DNA from: Vibrio cincinnatiensis DSM 19608
Lineage (GTDB): Bacteria; Pseudomonadota; Gammaproteobacteria; Enterobacterales; Vibrionaceae
DNA length: 64,000 nucleotides
Reading direction: 5' to 3'
Assembly (NCBI RefSeq): GCF_900167345.1
Contig: NZ_FUXB01000014.1
Location: 1 to 64,000 of the forward strand
In this document: piece by piece, positions 8,762 through 17,566 of the stretch
Numbering within the stretch: the first letter of the stretch is position 1
How the letters are laid out: each line of letters begins with the position of its first letter
Made by a program: the position numbers and the translations under genes
Notes under the pieces: model-generated
What the model was told of the DNA's origin: nothing
Databases searched by the model: none
What the model saw: only the letters and a program-made list of their open reading frames with translations

Positions 8762-9568
8762 TTAGCGTAGAGCAAATTGTTCAATAGCGACCGCAACGCC
8801 ATCTTCATCATTGCTCAAGGTAATATGGTCGGCAATTTTTTTCGTTGCTTCCATGGCATTGGCCATTGCAATACCAAGCCCAGCATACTGCAACATATGG
8901 TGATCATTTTCTGCATCCCCCATACAAATCACCTCTTTGGCATGAATCCCCAAATGGTCGGCTATCGCTTTGACCCCGATGCCCTTATTGCTGTTTGGAT
9001 TTAGAAATTCGAGGAAAAAGGCTGCACTTTGTACAATGGTATAGTCTTGATGTAATGAAGACGGTAACTGACGGATGGCGGCGGTTAATGCTTCAGGTTC
9101 GGCAACCATCATCGCTTTGATAATCGGATGATCATCTTCTAATTGTTCAAAATCCATCTCGGTAATGGCCAAATCATTAATCGTGGCTTCGACTTCAGTG
9201 TATTGGCTGATTTTAGGGGTGATTAGCCCATGAGTTTGGCTGAAAGCATGAGCATTCACCCCGAGCTCTTTGGCTAAGCGAGCGACCATTTTCGCTGAGC
9301 GACCATCAATGATCTGCTGATAAATGATATCACCGGTCCCCACGTTCTGTACTACGGAGCCATTGTAGTGGAGAACGTAGTCATCCTGTGAAGTGAGGTT
9401 TAACTCTTCCAGTTTACTGCGCATACCAGCCAGCGGACGTCCAGAAGCAAGAACGATGTGAATTCCTTGTTCCCGAGCTTTTGCAATGGCCTGTTTGGTA
9501 CGTGGTGAAATCTGTTTCTGGCTATTAAGCAGGGTGCCATCCATATCAAGAGCGATCAATTTATACAT
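8762..9568 (-). CDS. yidA: HAD-superfamily sugar phosphatase, YidA/Cof type
   Basis: 268 aa. HAD motif I LDMDGTLLN, motif II ASGR, motif III Lys in NKGIGVKAIADHLG and motif IV GDAENDHHML are intact, with a C2B cap between. It is most like E. coli YidA, a sugar-phosphate phosphatase; the substrate here cannot be read from sequence. It converges with the siroheme gene (31 bp between stops) and is divergent from queE. Confidence 0.88.
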   Translation of the reverse strand: MYKLIALDMDGTLLNSQKQISPRTKQAIAKAREQGIHIVLASGRPLAGMRSKLEELNLTSQDDYVLHYNGSVVQNVGTGDIIYQQIIDGRSAKMVARLAKELGVNAHAFSQTHGLITPKISQYTEVEATINDLAITEMDFEQLEDDHPIIKAMMVAEPEALTAAIRQLPSSLHQDYTIVQSAAFFLEFLNPNSNKGIGVKAIADHLGIHAKEVICMGDAENDHHMLQYAGLGIAMANAMEATKKIADHITLSNDEDGVAVAIEQFALR

Positions 9569-9783
9569 GTGTTACCTAAAGTGATGGAATCAGACCAATT
9601 AAAACATGACAAGATACGCGTTTTCTATGAAAACTAAAAGTAACCTTGTACAACAATCAAGCACTGGCTCAAATTATGAAGCTGTTTTTTTCTTTTATCC
9701 GCTCGGTTTTAAATTGACCTAACGAAGCGCATCTATTAAGGTCTGCGACCTGAAATTGATAACGATAGATTAGGCCGTTGACC

Positions 9784-10452
9784 TTGTATAAAGTAAACGA
9801 AATATTTGAGACCATTCAAGGCGAAGGCGTCTTTACTGGGGTTCCCGCTGTCTTTGTTCGCTTGCAATATTGCCCGGTTGGTTGTGCTTGGTGCGATACT
9901 AAACAGACTTGGCAGGCGTTCGAGCAAGATCAGCGCAGTATGGAGCAAATCATCGTAAAGCAAGGTGATAGCCCGACATGGTGTTCGGTGTCTGCTGATG
10001 AAATTATTTTGCAATATCATCGACAAGGTTATTCAGCCAAACATATTGTTATTACGGGCGGAGAGCCGTGCTTTTATGATCTTTTACCCTTGACGCAGGC
10101 GTTTGAAGCTATCGGCTGTCAATGTCAAATTGAAACCAGTGGTACTTTTGAGGTTCGAGCCAGTGAGCATACTTGGGTGACCGTCTCACCGAAAATTGCC
10201 ATGAAAGGCAAATTACCTGTGTTAACGTCGGCGTTACTGCGAGCTAATGAAATTAAACACCCAGTGGGAACAGAAAAAGATATCGAGCAGCTAGAGGCTT
10301 TATTAAACCAAGTTCCGCTACCCGAATCGACGGTCATCGCTTTACAACCACTGAGCCAAAAGCCACGAGCGACGCAATTATGCATTGAAGCTTGTATTGC
10401 CCGCAACTGGCGGCTATCCATTCAAACCCATAAATATCTAAATATCGCGTAG
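9784..10452 (+). CDS. queE: 7-carboxy-7-deazaguanine synthase QueE
   Basis: 222-224 aa, as in E. coli (223). The radical-SAM cluster motif appears as CPVGCAWC (C-x3-C-x2-C), followed by VITGGEP and a conserved [16 protein letters not shown]-terminus. It converts 6-carboxytetrahydropterin to 7-carboxy-7-deazaguanine in queuosine synthesis. There is no ATG: TTG 9784 gives MYKVNE and has TAGG 8 nt upstream, while TTG 9778 adds two residues. queC follows after 11 bp. Confidence 0.92.
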   Translation: MYKVNEIFETIQGEGVFTGVPAVFVRLQYCPVGCAWCDTKQTWQAFEQDQRSMEQIIVKQGDSPTWCSVSADEIILQYHRQGYSAKHIVITGGEPCFYDLLPLTQAFEAIGCQCQIETSGTFEVRASEHTWVTVSPKIAMKGKLPVLTSALLRANEIKHPVGTEKDIEQLEALLNQVPLPESTVIALQPLSQKPRATQLCIEACIARNWRLSIQTHKYLNIA

Positions 10453-10463
10453 AGGATGTCAAT

Positions 10464-11162
10464 ATGAACAAAGCTGTTGTGGTGTTCAGTGGTGGACAAG
10501 ATTCAACGACCTGTCTCGTTCAAGCGCTAAAAGAGTACGACGAAGTTCATGCCATTACCTTTGATTATGGCCAGCGCCATCGTCTAGAAATTGAGGTGGC
10601 GAAAAAATTATCAGCGAAATTAGGCGTCAAAGCGCATAAAGTGATGGATGTCACTTTGCTCAATGAGCTGGCAGTTAGCTCTTTGACGCGTGATGAAATT
10701 CCTGTTTCGCATGAACAGCAAGATAATGGCTTACCCAACTCTTTTGTGCCTGGGCGAAATATCCTCTTTTTAACTTTAGCCGGTATTTATGCTTACCAAA
10801 TCGGTGCTGACACTATCATTACCGGCGTCTGTGAAACCGATTTTTCTGGCTATCCTGATTGCCGAGATGAATTTGTCAAAGCGATGAATCAGGCCCTTAT
10901 TCAAGGGATGGCGAGAGCATTAGATATTCGTACACCTTTAATGTGGCTCAATAAAGCCGAAACATGGGCACTGGCTGATCAGTATCAAGCTTTGGAATTG
11001 ATCCGCCATGAAACCTTAACTTGTTATAACGGAATCATGGGCGATGGGTGTGGGGCTTGTCCCTCTTGTGATTTGAGAAAAGCGGGGTTGGAGCAATATT
11101 TGGCAGACAAAACCGTGTGGACGAAGTCGTTGCTTACTAAGCAATCCAGTAGAAATAAGTAA
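10464..11162 (+). CDS. queC: 7-cyano-7-deazaguanine synthase QueC
   Basis: 232 aa. The PP-loop SGGQDSTT near the N-terminus binds ATP, and the C-terminal zinc site is [16 protein letters not shown]. It converts CDG to preQ0 with ATP and ammonia, the step after QueE, and is the second gene of this two-gene operon. GAGG lies ahead of ATG 10464. Confidence 0.95.
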   Translation: MNKAVVVFSGGQDSTTCLVQALKEYDEVHAITFDYGQRHRLEIEVAKKLSAKLGVKAHKVMDVTLLNELAVSSLTRDEIPVSHEQQDNGLPNSFVPGRNILFLTLAGIYAYQIGADTIITGVCETDFSGYPDCRDEFVKAMNQALIQGMARALDIRTPLMWLNKAETWALADQYQALELIRHETLTCYNGIMGDGCGACPSCDLRKAGLEQYLADKTVWTKSLLTKQSSRNK

Positions 11163-11197
11163 TAGCAGAAGTCTGTCACGATAAATAACTCATTTCC

Positions 11198-11213
11198 CTG
11201 TATGTAAAAACAG
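11198..11213 (+). promoter_or_regulatory. LexA-like (SOS) box upstream of the 74-aa gene
   Basis: CTGTATGTAAAAACAG fits CTGT-N8-ACAG, the gamma-proteobacterial LexA core. It sits 10 bp upstream of a good -35 and overlaps a perfect 9-1-9 palindrome (11204-11222). The A/T-rich centre is as expected. LexA boxes usually overlap -35 or -10 more closely, so the position is slightly far upstream. Confidence 0.55.
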
Positions 11214-11222
11214 TGTTTTTAC

Positions 11223-11250
11223 TTGACAAAGAAACCAACTGCACTATGCT
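11223..11250 (+). promoter_or_regulatory. sigma70 promoter of the 74-aa gene
   Basis: TTGACA (11223-11228), a 16-bp spacer and TATGCT (11245-11250), then AAAGGAGG and the ATG at 11283. The -35 is perfect; the -10 matches 4 of 6. Confidence 0.65.
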
Positions 11251-11282
11251 GGATATATAACCAGTGGTAAAGGAGGTCATCT

Positions 11283-11507
11283 ATGTTGTGGGAGACATTA
11301 GAACGAGTTAACCGCCTGCGCCAACAGGCGATGTCTGATCCAGAATTTATGGAGTCAGCAAAAAATCATGAAGAAACCCTAAAGCAGGTCGAACAAGAGT
11401 TTGAGCCTAAACGTCGGCGTAAAACCAAATCTGCAAAAGATAAAAAGCTGGCCGATATTTATAAGCAAACGGAATTTAGCTACAACCCTTCTGGTATAAA
11501 ACACTGA
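11283..11507 (+). CDS. small charged protein of unknown function (74 aa)
   Basis: I do not recognise this family. The protein is charged and probably helical, with a basic patch KRRRKTKSAKDKK at about 41-53 that could bind nucleic acid. It has no signal peptide or membrane segment. Expression signals are strong: consensus -35, AAAGGAGG SD and a hairpin after the stop, so it is a real single-gene unit. The LexA-like box upstream suggests DNA-damage induction. It follows queC by 120 bp but has its own promoter. Confidence 0.75.
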   Translation: MLWETLERVNRLRQQAMSDPEFMESAKNHEETLKQVEQEFEPKRRRKTKSAKDKKLADIYKQTEFSYNPSGIKH

Positions 11508-11510
11508 GCA

Positions 11511-11544
11511 TTTTACGCCCCTATATCAATAATGGGGCGTAAAA
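11511..11544 (+). terminator. hairpin terminator after the 74-aa gene
   Basis: Perfect 11-bp stem TTTTACGCCCC/GGGGCGTAAAA around a 12-nt loop, 4 bp after the stop. The following sequence is only weakly T-rich. Confidence 0.6.
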
Positions 11545-11676
11545 GTCTTTAATGCCTCGATGAAAAAGAGGAAGTATAGCTTCGTCCATATTTTTCGTTG
11601 TTTGAATGGTTATTTTCATCTTGCCGCTTTATTTTCCATATTCTCTTTGAGTATTACTGGCTAAACTATAAGTAAT

Positions 11677-11727
11677 ATTGATTTATCCTCCCTGAATTAA
11701 CGTGTTAAGTGAATGGGATAAATCAAT
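11677..11727. repeat. nested dyad upstream of the 49-aa membrane peptide
   Basis: An 11-bp perfect inverted repeat ATTGATTTATC/GATAAATCAAT (11677-11687, 11717-11727) shares its centre with an inner one, TTAAC-GT-GTTAA (11697-11708). A G-rich hairpin-like stretch (about 11727-11760) follows before the small gene. It could be an operator or a folded leader. The remaining 11545-11676 shows nothing I can name. Confidence 0.5.
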
Positions 11728-11777
11728 GGAAGGAAAGGGGGTAAACCCTCCCATCCATGGGCGTAGGGGTGATAGAG

Positions 11778-11927
11778 ATGAAAAATAGACTGTTCGGACT
11801 GAGAAGGTTTATTGTGGTCGGGATCCTAGTGTTAGCCACTATGATTGCTTCTGGCTATTTTTATTGGCGTAGCACAGATGTCGCATTCTTATACCTACTC
11901 ATGAGTGAAAGCTTAATGATGAGTTAA
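11778..11927 (+). CDS. putative 49-aa single-pass membrane peptide
   Basis: A short open frame begins MKNRLFGLRRF, followed by one hydrophobic segment (about residues 11-31) and a short tail ending in MMS. Basic residues before the segment predict the N-terminus stays in the cytoplasm. A weak SD (AGGGG) lies 8 nt upstream. Its stop overlaps that of the convergent gene at 11924. Function unknown; size and layout resemble small membrane toxins or regulators, but no antitoxin or antisense RNA is evident. Confidence 0.5.
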   Translation: MKNRLFGLRRFIVVGILVLATMIASGYFYWRSTDVAFLYLLMSESLMMS

Positions 11928-12472
11928 AAATCAGCTTTAACCACGTAGTAAGGATTTGTTGGCTTTTTGATGTGACCAAGTTTAGAGCGAACTAACTGGT
12001 TCCACAACGTTTTATCAAAATGGCCTTTAGGGATTGAAGGGTAAAGCGTGTCAACTTCTTCATAAGCATAACGCATAAACTCTTTCTTTTTTGTTTGATT
12101 ATACGCGTTGACCACCAAATTGTACTGTTTCATCCATTCTTGTTTAAAGGCTCGTAAAGCTGGTTCTGCTTGTTCAAGCGGAAGCCGAGAGAGATACACT
12201 CGTTTGTAGGCTACTTTTCTATCTATCATCGTCAGCATCGTCGTTTGAATATAGCGGCCGTGATGTGTGATAGAAATATCTTGCTCCGAAAAGGGTGTTA
12301 GGCACCAGCCTTTTGGTAAGAACGCATTTTTCTTATATTGCTTATTACGTACGGTTAGAGCTTCATGTAAAACAATATCCGATGTCCCTCGAAAAGTCGC
12401 TTGCCATTTTGCAATACGCACTTGGATCGACCCCGGTAGACGGAATACATGTATAAATTTATCTTGAGTCAT
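11924..12472 (-). CDS. conserved-looking hypothetical protein (182 aa)
   Basis: I do not recognise the family. It has no signal peptide, membrane segment or obvious catalytic motif. The sequence is rich in Lys, Arg, Tyr and Trp, for example EWMKQYNLVVNAYNQTKKKE at about 115-135, suggesting a soluble alpha/beta protein of basic pI. It lies 187 bp downstream of the large Hsp70 gene on the same strand with a hairpin between, so probably its own unit. Confidence 0.65.
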   Translation of the reverse strand: MTQDKFIHVFRLPGSIQVRIAKWQATFRGTSDIVLHEALTVRNKQYKKNAFLPKGWCLTPFSEQDISITHHGRYIQTTMLTMIDRKVAYKRVYLSRLPLEQAEPALRAFKQEWMKQYNLVVNAYNQTKKKEFMRYAYEEVDTLYPSIPKGHFDKTLWNQLVRSKLGHIKKPTNPYYVVKADF

Positions 12473-12613
12473 AGTAATACGATGATCCAGTAAGTCTATT
12501 TAACGACAAATACATCTTACCCAGTATGGTTATAATCGGGTTTTGAAATACGTTAATACTGACCTAGCCAAACAGCGCACACTCGTGGACGATTTTTATA
12601 ATATATCGAGCGC

Positions 12614-12644
12614 GGGGGAGCTATTCTACACTGAATCGGCCCCC
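12614..12644 (-). terminator. hairpin after the large Hsp70 gene
   Basis: GGGGG (12640-12644 on the reverse strand) pairs with CCCCC (12614-12618), with partial inner pairing GATTC/GAAT. It starts 16 bp past the stop of the 12660-15467 gene. There is no clear U-run. Confidence 0.4.
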
Positions 12645-12659
12645 ATGCCCAAATAACTT

Positions 12660-15467
12660 TTAATGGCTTAATAAGATGAGCCCACTTGGCAAAGTATCGC
12701 CAAACATTCGTTTTGATTCACCGGCTGATAGTTCACCACGGCTGTCCATCAGATGGATCCATGATGTCGGTGCTTTACACTGTTTTAACTTCTCTGTGAC
12801 TTGTTGGCGAATATCGTCTCGAATATCCAGCGTTCTATCTCCAGTCTTACGGCAAATCATCACACATGCAAAAGCGATCATTGGTTCACGTTGCCAATCT
12901 TGTTCAAGCAGTTTCGGTAACCATTGTTCGACGATGTCTCGTGGAATCACCGTGTGTTGGCTAGCGTAAAGCGGAGTACGAGAGGCTAGCCGTCCGACTG
13001 CCCACCAGTGGGCTTGTTCAAATTGGTGCTGATGGTAAGCTTTATTTAAAAACCACTGCGTTAACAGAATCTTATCTTCTACCTCTAAATGCTCAAGAGA
13101 GGCCGCAAGGCGAACCATAGCTTCATATCCCATCTCTTGAGCCGCTTTTGCTGTCTGTGGGTTTTTTGTTGCTCCCGGATGAAGGTATTTAGCGATATCC
13201 GCTAGAATCGTTTCTTGCTGCTCTTGATTGAGTCCACCGGCAATACGACGCCAGAAAACCCACCAGTCACTCCAGCCTTGATGATTTTGAAATTGAATGC
13301 CTTGCTGATAAAGCCCCCACATTTGTTCGATTCGCCATGAGTCCGTGGCATCACCAAAACCGGGGCGGAGGGTAAAACCGGCTAAGCGTAGCCAATTTTT
13401 TTCATGTTGTTTTGAGCGGCGGCGACGTTTACGTCCTTGTGCTAAGGTATCAAAAAGTTGACGTAGGGTAATGAAGTCCCACTCATCGCGTTTTCCTAAC
13501 CTTTTTTCAAGATCTTTGGTGAGTGTTTTAATCTCATGGCCTTCACTGCTTTTTTTATTACCACTGTAGAGGCGTGAGATCAGTGATTGACACTCCACTA
13601 GGTGAGGGGAGAGTGCGGCAGGCTCCGTTTCCAGTGCCTTTTGGTGACGTACCTCAAACTCTAAAGCCCAGCGCTTTTGATCATCGTCGATGCTGACACA
13701 TTCAAGTTTTAAGGTCCCGACTTCGGTTAATTGGCAGGCAAGCTGAACGGTAACCCGTTCTTTTTGGTTTGCCTCAAGCGTTGCCCCTTCACTATCTAAG
13801 GCCACAATATAGGGAGGAAGCGGTGTAAATATATCCGGATCCACCTTGACCACGACGCCATTTTGAATTGCGGTATCTTGCGCTATTGTGTCATGTGTTG
13901 AGGTGAGTAAGTTAAAACGAACTGGCTCTCCTAGCGTTAATGAGAATCGTCGTCCGGTTAAGCGGATTTCTTGTCCTTCCTCCGTCCCTTTGGCAAGAAG
14001 GCAAAGCGCATTACCCATTTTATTTTTTTCTTGTAGATGCAGAAAATAAGAGCGGGCAGCGCCTCCGCCAATTTTCAGTTGCGCACCTCGGCGAGCTTTA
14101 GCAAAGGCGACAGCACCAAGGGCTACTGACCAGTCAGGATGTGGGTTATCGAGTAAGGTAATGGGTGATTGTCGCCAGTTTTCTAGCAGTTGTAACAGGC
14201 GTTTTGTGATCCGTTCACTATTGAAAACTCCGCCATTGAGTAATAGGCCAACCGGTATCGCAGGTTGATTAGGCTCTTTATGGCCAAGCGCTGCTATAGA
14301 CACAGGCTGATGTTGATGGAGAAATTCAGCAATATGTTTGCTTATCGCGGGATCGGCCGCATAAGGTAGGCCAAATTCGACCACCGCACTTCGCCTTTTA
14401 TCAGGGCGTTGTGAAAAATCCGTTAAAGGAAAGAATCCATCCAGCGCTATGCGATGAACGTCTTGCTGACTCAGTGGAATGCTTTTTGTGCCGCCCAAGA
14501 GTTTCGAGCCGCTACCCAGCATCGTAATTTTTACCTCTTGTGGTGCATTCGCCGTCAGCAGATTCTCTTTCGCCTTACGAGTTTGTTGGATGAGTTTGGT
14601 TAAGTTGGCCGCATTCAATTTTTGGGTTTGGTTTAGTCGCTGCTCTGCGAGATGAGCTAATGCGAGGTCAAGGTTATCTCCCCCGAGCATTAAATGTTCA
14701 CCGACACCAATACGATTGAGTGCTAATTCACCTTGTTGAAACTGTGCTTCGATCAAACTTAGGTCTGTTGTTCCTCCCCCTATATCGCAGACCAAGATGA
14801 GAGGTAGGGTTTGTAGCTCTTGGTGTGCTGTTTTCTGATGTCGGGCGTACCAATCGTAGCAAACGGCTTGTGGTTCTTCTAACAGCCGTATTTTTTTTAG
14901 CCCAGCCAATGCCGCGGCTTCAATGGTCAGTTTGCGAGCGGTTTCATCGAAAGAGGCTGGCACTGTCACGACGACTTCTTGATTTTCTAATGGATCACTG
15001 GGATGGCGATAGTTCCATGCTTGGCGAATGTGATTAAGATAACTGGCACTGGCAATGACGGGGGAGACTTTTTCAACATCATTAGCGCCTGCCCACGGTA
15101 ATACATTTGCAGTGCGATCCACCGATTGGTGCGATAGCCAACTTTTGGCACTCGATACTTGACGTCCTGCGACTTTCGAGCCTAACTCTCGTGCCCACTC
15201 ACCGATAATGACGGGGTCAATATCCCCATCAACCGCCTGATGTTTCCAAGGTAAAGTGAGATCAGCACTAGAAACTTGCCCGTGTGCTGGGTGGTAACGA
15301 AAAGAAGGCAGTAATGGCTTTCTGACGACTTCACCGGGACCCACTAATTGATCAATAGGAAACAAGGTGATTTCAGATTGTGACAAATTGTCAGTGATTT
15401 CACAGAAGGCGACGACGGTATTCGTTGTGCCTAAGTCAATACCAACCAGAAAACGAGGAGAGCCCAT
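12660..15467 (-). CDS. Hsp70 family protein with long C-terminal extension (DUF3731 type)
   Basis: 935 aa, much longer than DnaK (about 640). Hsp70 nucleotide-binding domain, about residues 1-460: phosphate-1 loop GIDLGTTNTVV, connect motif EEPQAV, phosphate-2 loop DIGGGTTDLSL and the adenosine motif LLNGGVF. After a beta-rich middle, residues about 640-935 form a helical region ending SRGELSAGESKRMFGDTLPS, matching what I recall as DUF3731. It is third in the operon behind DUF2760 and a second Hsp70. No DnaJ or GrpE gene is nearby. Presumably an ATP-driven chaperone for a dedicated client, which is inference. Confidence 0.85.
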   Translation of the reverse strand: MGSPRFLVGIDLGTTNTVVAFCEITDNLSQSEITLFPIDQLVGPGEVVRKPLLPSFRYHPAHGQVSSADLTLPWKHQAVDGDIDPVIIGEWARELGSKVAGRQVSSAKSWLSHQSVDRTANVLPWAGANDVEKVSPVIASASYLNHIRQAWNYRHPSDPLENQEVVVTVPASFDETARKLTIEAAALAGLKKIRLLEEPQAVCYDWYARHQKTAHQELQTLPLILVCDIGGGTTDLSLIEAQFQQGELALNRIGVGEHLMLGGDNLDLALAHLAEQRLNQTQKLNAANLTKLIQQTRKAKENLLTANAPQEVKITMLGSGSKLLGGTKSIPLSQQDVHRIALDGFFPLTDFSQRPDKRRSAVVEFGLPYAADPAISKHIAEFLHQHQPVSIAALGHKEPNQPAIPVGLLLNGGVFNSERITKRLLQLLENWRQSPITLLDNPHPDWSVALGAVAFAKARRGAQLKIGGGAARSYFLHLQEKNKMGNALCLLAKGTEEGQEIRLTGRRFSLTLGEPVRFNLLTSTHDTIAQDTAIQNGVVVKVDPDIFTPLPPYIVALDSEGATLEANQKERVTVQLACQLTEVGTLKLECVSIDDDQKRWALEFEVRHQKALETEPAALSPHLVECQSLISRLYSGNKKSSEGHEIKTLTKDLEKRLGKRDEWDFITLRQLFDTLAQGRKRRRRSKQHEKNWLRLAGFTLRPGFGDATDSWRIEQMWGLYQQGIQFQNHQGWSDWWVFWRRIAGGLNQEQQETILADIAKYLHPGATKNPQTAKAAQEMGYEAMVRLAASLEHLEVEDKILLTQWFLNKAYHQHQFEQAHWWAVGRLASRTPLYASQHTVIPRDIVEQWLPKLLEQDWQREPMIAFACVMICRKTGDRTLDIRDDIRQQVTEKLKQCKAPTSWIHLMDSRGELSAGESKRMFGDTLPSGLILLSH

Positions 15468-15558
15468 AAGACATACCTTTCATCAGTTAAAGAGCGACAT
15501 GGGTGAAGAAGCGGTATTTCCCTGTTCGACTTATGAAGGAATATGGGTAAAGTTGGTT

Positions 15559-15590
15559 CGCCCCAATCACGCTATCTGTGATGAGGGGCG
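15559..15590. repeat. hairpin in the gap between the two Hsp70 genes
   Basis: CGCCCC (15559-15564) pairs with GGGGCG (15585-15590), with inner ATCAC/GTGAT. It lies in the 176-bp spacer between the Hsp70 genes, which also holds AACCGTT (15607-15613) and AACGGTT (15634-15640). No U-run follows, so it may tune or process the downstream message. Confidence 0.4.
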
Positions 15591-15643
15591 GCTTATCAAC
15601 AATACCAACCGTTAAGCATCAAGTCGTGTGGGAAACGGTTATT

Positions 15644-17566
15644 TTAGTGTTGAATCGGAGATGAGCTCTCTTCACGAACATCAAACTCAACATGCCATTT
15701 TTGACCATTATCAGCAGCAATGGCTTCTAAGTAGAGCGTGCCTAATTCCGTTACTCGAGCCGCGAGAGTGACGGGCACGACGTCACCTTCACGACGCCCT
15801 TCTGAGACAGGAAGTGTGACTTGAATTTCTGGTAATTCTTCTAGCTCTCCGTCATTCCAGTAGTCAAGATGCACGCCTGCTTTATCTTCTCGGCGTACTG
15901 TTGAACCAAAAAATTGGAAATTCACGGGTTGGCCAATCACCAGACCAAATGCTTGGCTCGGCACATCAACACTGGAACCTTCTTCCATACCAAAAGGAGC
16001 CACACACAGCGCTTCCATAGGAGGAGCCATACCTGGAATCGCTGGCATCGCACTTTCAATACCGACATAGTAACTGGAAGCAATTCCACCACGGATACGA
16101 ACACCTTGGCCTTGACGAACCTGACCGTAGTAAGCGGCCCCGCAGGCAACCGCAAGATCAAGATCAACGCCCGTTAAGCGTTTTGCCACTTGAACATTGG
16201 CATGTGTTAACCAGCCATTAATGGTTTGTTCAAGGCGGTTTGCTAATAGGGAGGATTTCAGTACCCCGCCATTAAATAACAGCACGCTGGGCTTGATGAA
16301 ATTATTCATTGAACTCGTTGACTCATGTTCCATACCCGGAATCCCCCCCACAAATGGGTTGAATTCATCACTAGGCATGGCTTCATCTTGAGCCATCGCT
16401 TGTTTGGATAAAAAGGCGGCAATATGACGGGTGATCCCTGCATCTTGTGCATAAGGGAGGCCCATTTGTGTTAATGCCCCCCGGTTGCGTTGTTGTGGAT
16501 GTTGATCAATCGTTACTGTAGGAAAGAAACCGTCAACCAAGATTTGCTGCACTTCTTGCTGGGTCAATTCCGTTTTCAACGTTGTGCCGAGCAGTTTAGA
16601 ACCTCGGCTTGGTACTACGATAGGAACGGAGGACAATTCGGGGTCATTAAGTAATGCCTCTTTGGCATCTCGACAAGCATGGGTCATGGCTTGAATTTGC
16701 CATGGTTGTAACGTTTTCCCTTCTTTTGCCAGCTTTATTTTTAAATGGTAAGCGAGGGCAAGATCCATATTGTCACCCCCGAGCAGAATATGTTCACCGA
16801 CAGCGATACGCTTTAAGCTCAGGTTGCCTTCTTCTTCCGTGACTTCAACTAAAGAAAGATCGGTGGTTCCACCACCAATATCCACCACTAGAACAATATC
16901 ACCCACACTCACTTGATGACGCCACTGTTCATGACTGTTATCAATCCAGTTATAGAGGGCAGCTTGAGGTTCTTCTAACAGAGTCAGGTGTACAAAACCC
17001 ACATTTCTGGCCGCTTCTGCGGTTAAATCACGAGCCGCAGGATCAAACGAGGCTGGCACTGTGATGGTCACGTCTTGCTCTGCTAACGGTGCGCTAGGAT
17101 GCGCGTGATTCCACGCAGCTTGCAGATGCTCAAGATAAAACTCTGTTGCTTTAAGTGGTGAGATTTTCTCAACTTCTTCTGGGCTTCCTGCTGGTAGGAA
17201 GGCATCACGGCGATTGACACCGCCATGACATAACCAAGATTTGGCACTAGCGACTAAGCGAATCGGAGTTTTCGCCCCAAGATTACGCGCAATCGCACCC
17301 ACTAAAGCTTTCGGTTCGTTCGTCCACGGCAGCACGCGGGCTGAGGTGTTCATTTCGTGTTCATGAGGCTGATAGAGAAAAGAGGCCAACTGAGAGCGCG
17401 ACTCTACCGTTCCTGGTGCGGTTAATTGTGGAATGGGCAGCACTTGCACTCGAGCTTGTTCATCTTGAGTATCAATATATGACATCACGCAGTGAGTTGT
17501 TCCTAAGTCAATACCGACACTAAATTTTGCACTGGTTTGAGTGACTTCTGGGGTTAGATTGTTCAT
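15644..17566 (-). CDS. Hsp70 family protein, second member of the DUF2760 operon
   Basis: 640 aa. The Hsp70 ATPase domain has GIDLGTTHCVM, EEPQAAL, DIGGGTTDLSL and LLFNGGVL. It differs from DnaK by inserts (for example a Met/Gly-rich stretch around 415-435) and a short beta-type C-terminus instead of a normal substrate-binding domain with lid. Its ATG overlaps the DUF2760 stop by one base (TAATG), so the pair is translationally coupled. It resembles the 935-aa neighbour in the ATPase part, suggesting an old duplication. Confidence 0.87.
   Translation of the reverse strand: MNNLTPEVTQTSAKFSVGIDLGTTHCVMSYIDTQDEQARVQVLPIPQLTAPGTVESRSQLASFLYQPHEHEMNTSARVLPWTNEPKALVGAIARNLGAKTPIRLVASAKSWLCHGGVNRRDAFLPAGSPEEVEKISPLKATEFYLEHLQAAWNHAHPSAPLAEQDVTITVPASFDPAARDLTAEAARNVGFVHLTLLEEPQAALYNWIDNSHEQWRHQVSVGDIVLVVDIGGGTTDLSLVEVTEEEGNLSLKRIAVGEHILLGGDNMDLALAYHLKIKLAKEGKTLQPWQIQAMTHACRDAKEALLNDPELSSVPIVVPSRGSKLLGTTLKTELTQQEVQQILVDGFFPTVTIDQHPQQRNRGALTQMGLPYAQDAGITRHIAAFLSKQAMAQDEAMPSDEFNPFVGGIPGMEHESTSSMNNFIKPSVLLFNGGVLKSSLLANRLEQTINGWLTHANVQVAKRLTGVDLDLAVACGAAYYGQVRQGQGVRIRGGIASSYYVGIESAMPAIPGMAPPMEALCVAPFGMEEGSSVDVPSQAFGLVIGQPVNFQFFGSTVRREDKAGVHLDYWNDGELEELPEIQVTLPVSEGRREGDVVPVTLAARVTELGTLYLEAIAADNGQKWHVEFDVREESSSPIQH

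Noticed and set aside
9569..9783. Possible preQ1 riboswitch before queE
   Set aside because: No pseudoknot-type stem with the A-rich tail and C-containing loop was found; only a small GGTC/GACC hairpin.
15914..16177. Reverse and forward frames inside the 640-aa Hsp70 gene
   Set aside because: They are shadows of a strongly conserved Hsp70 coding frame without SD or family match.
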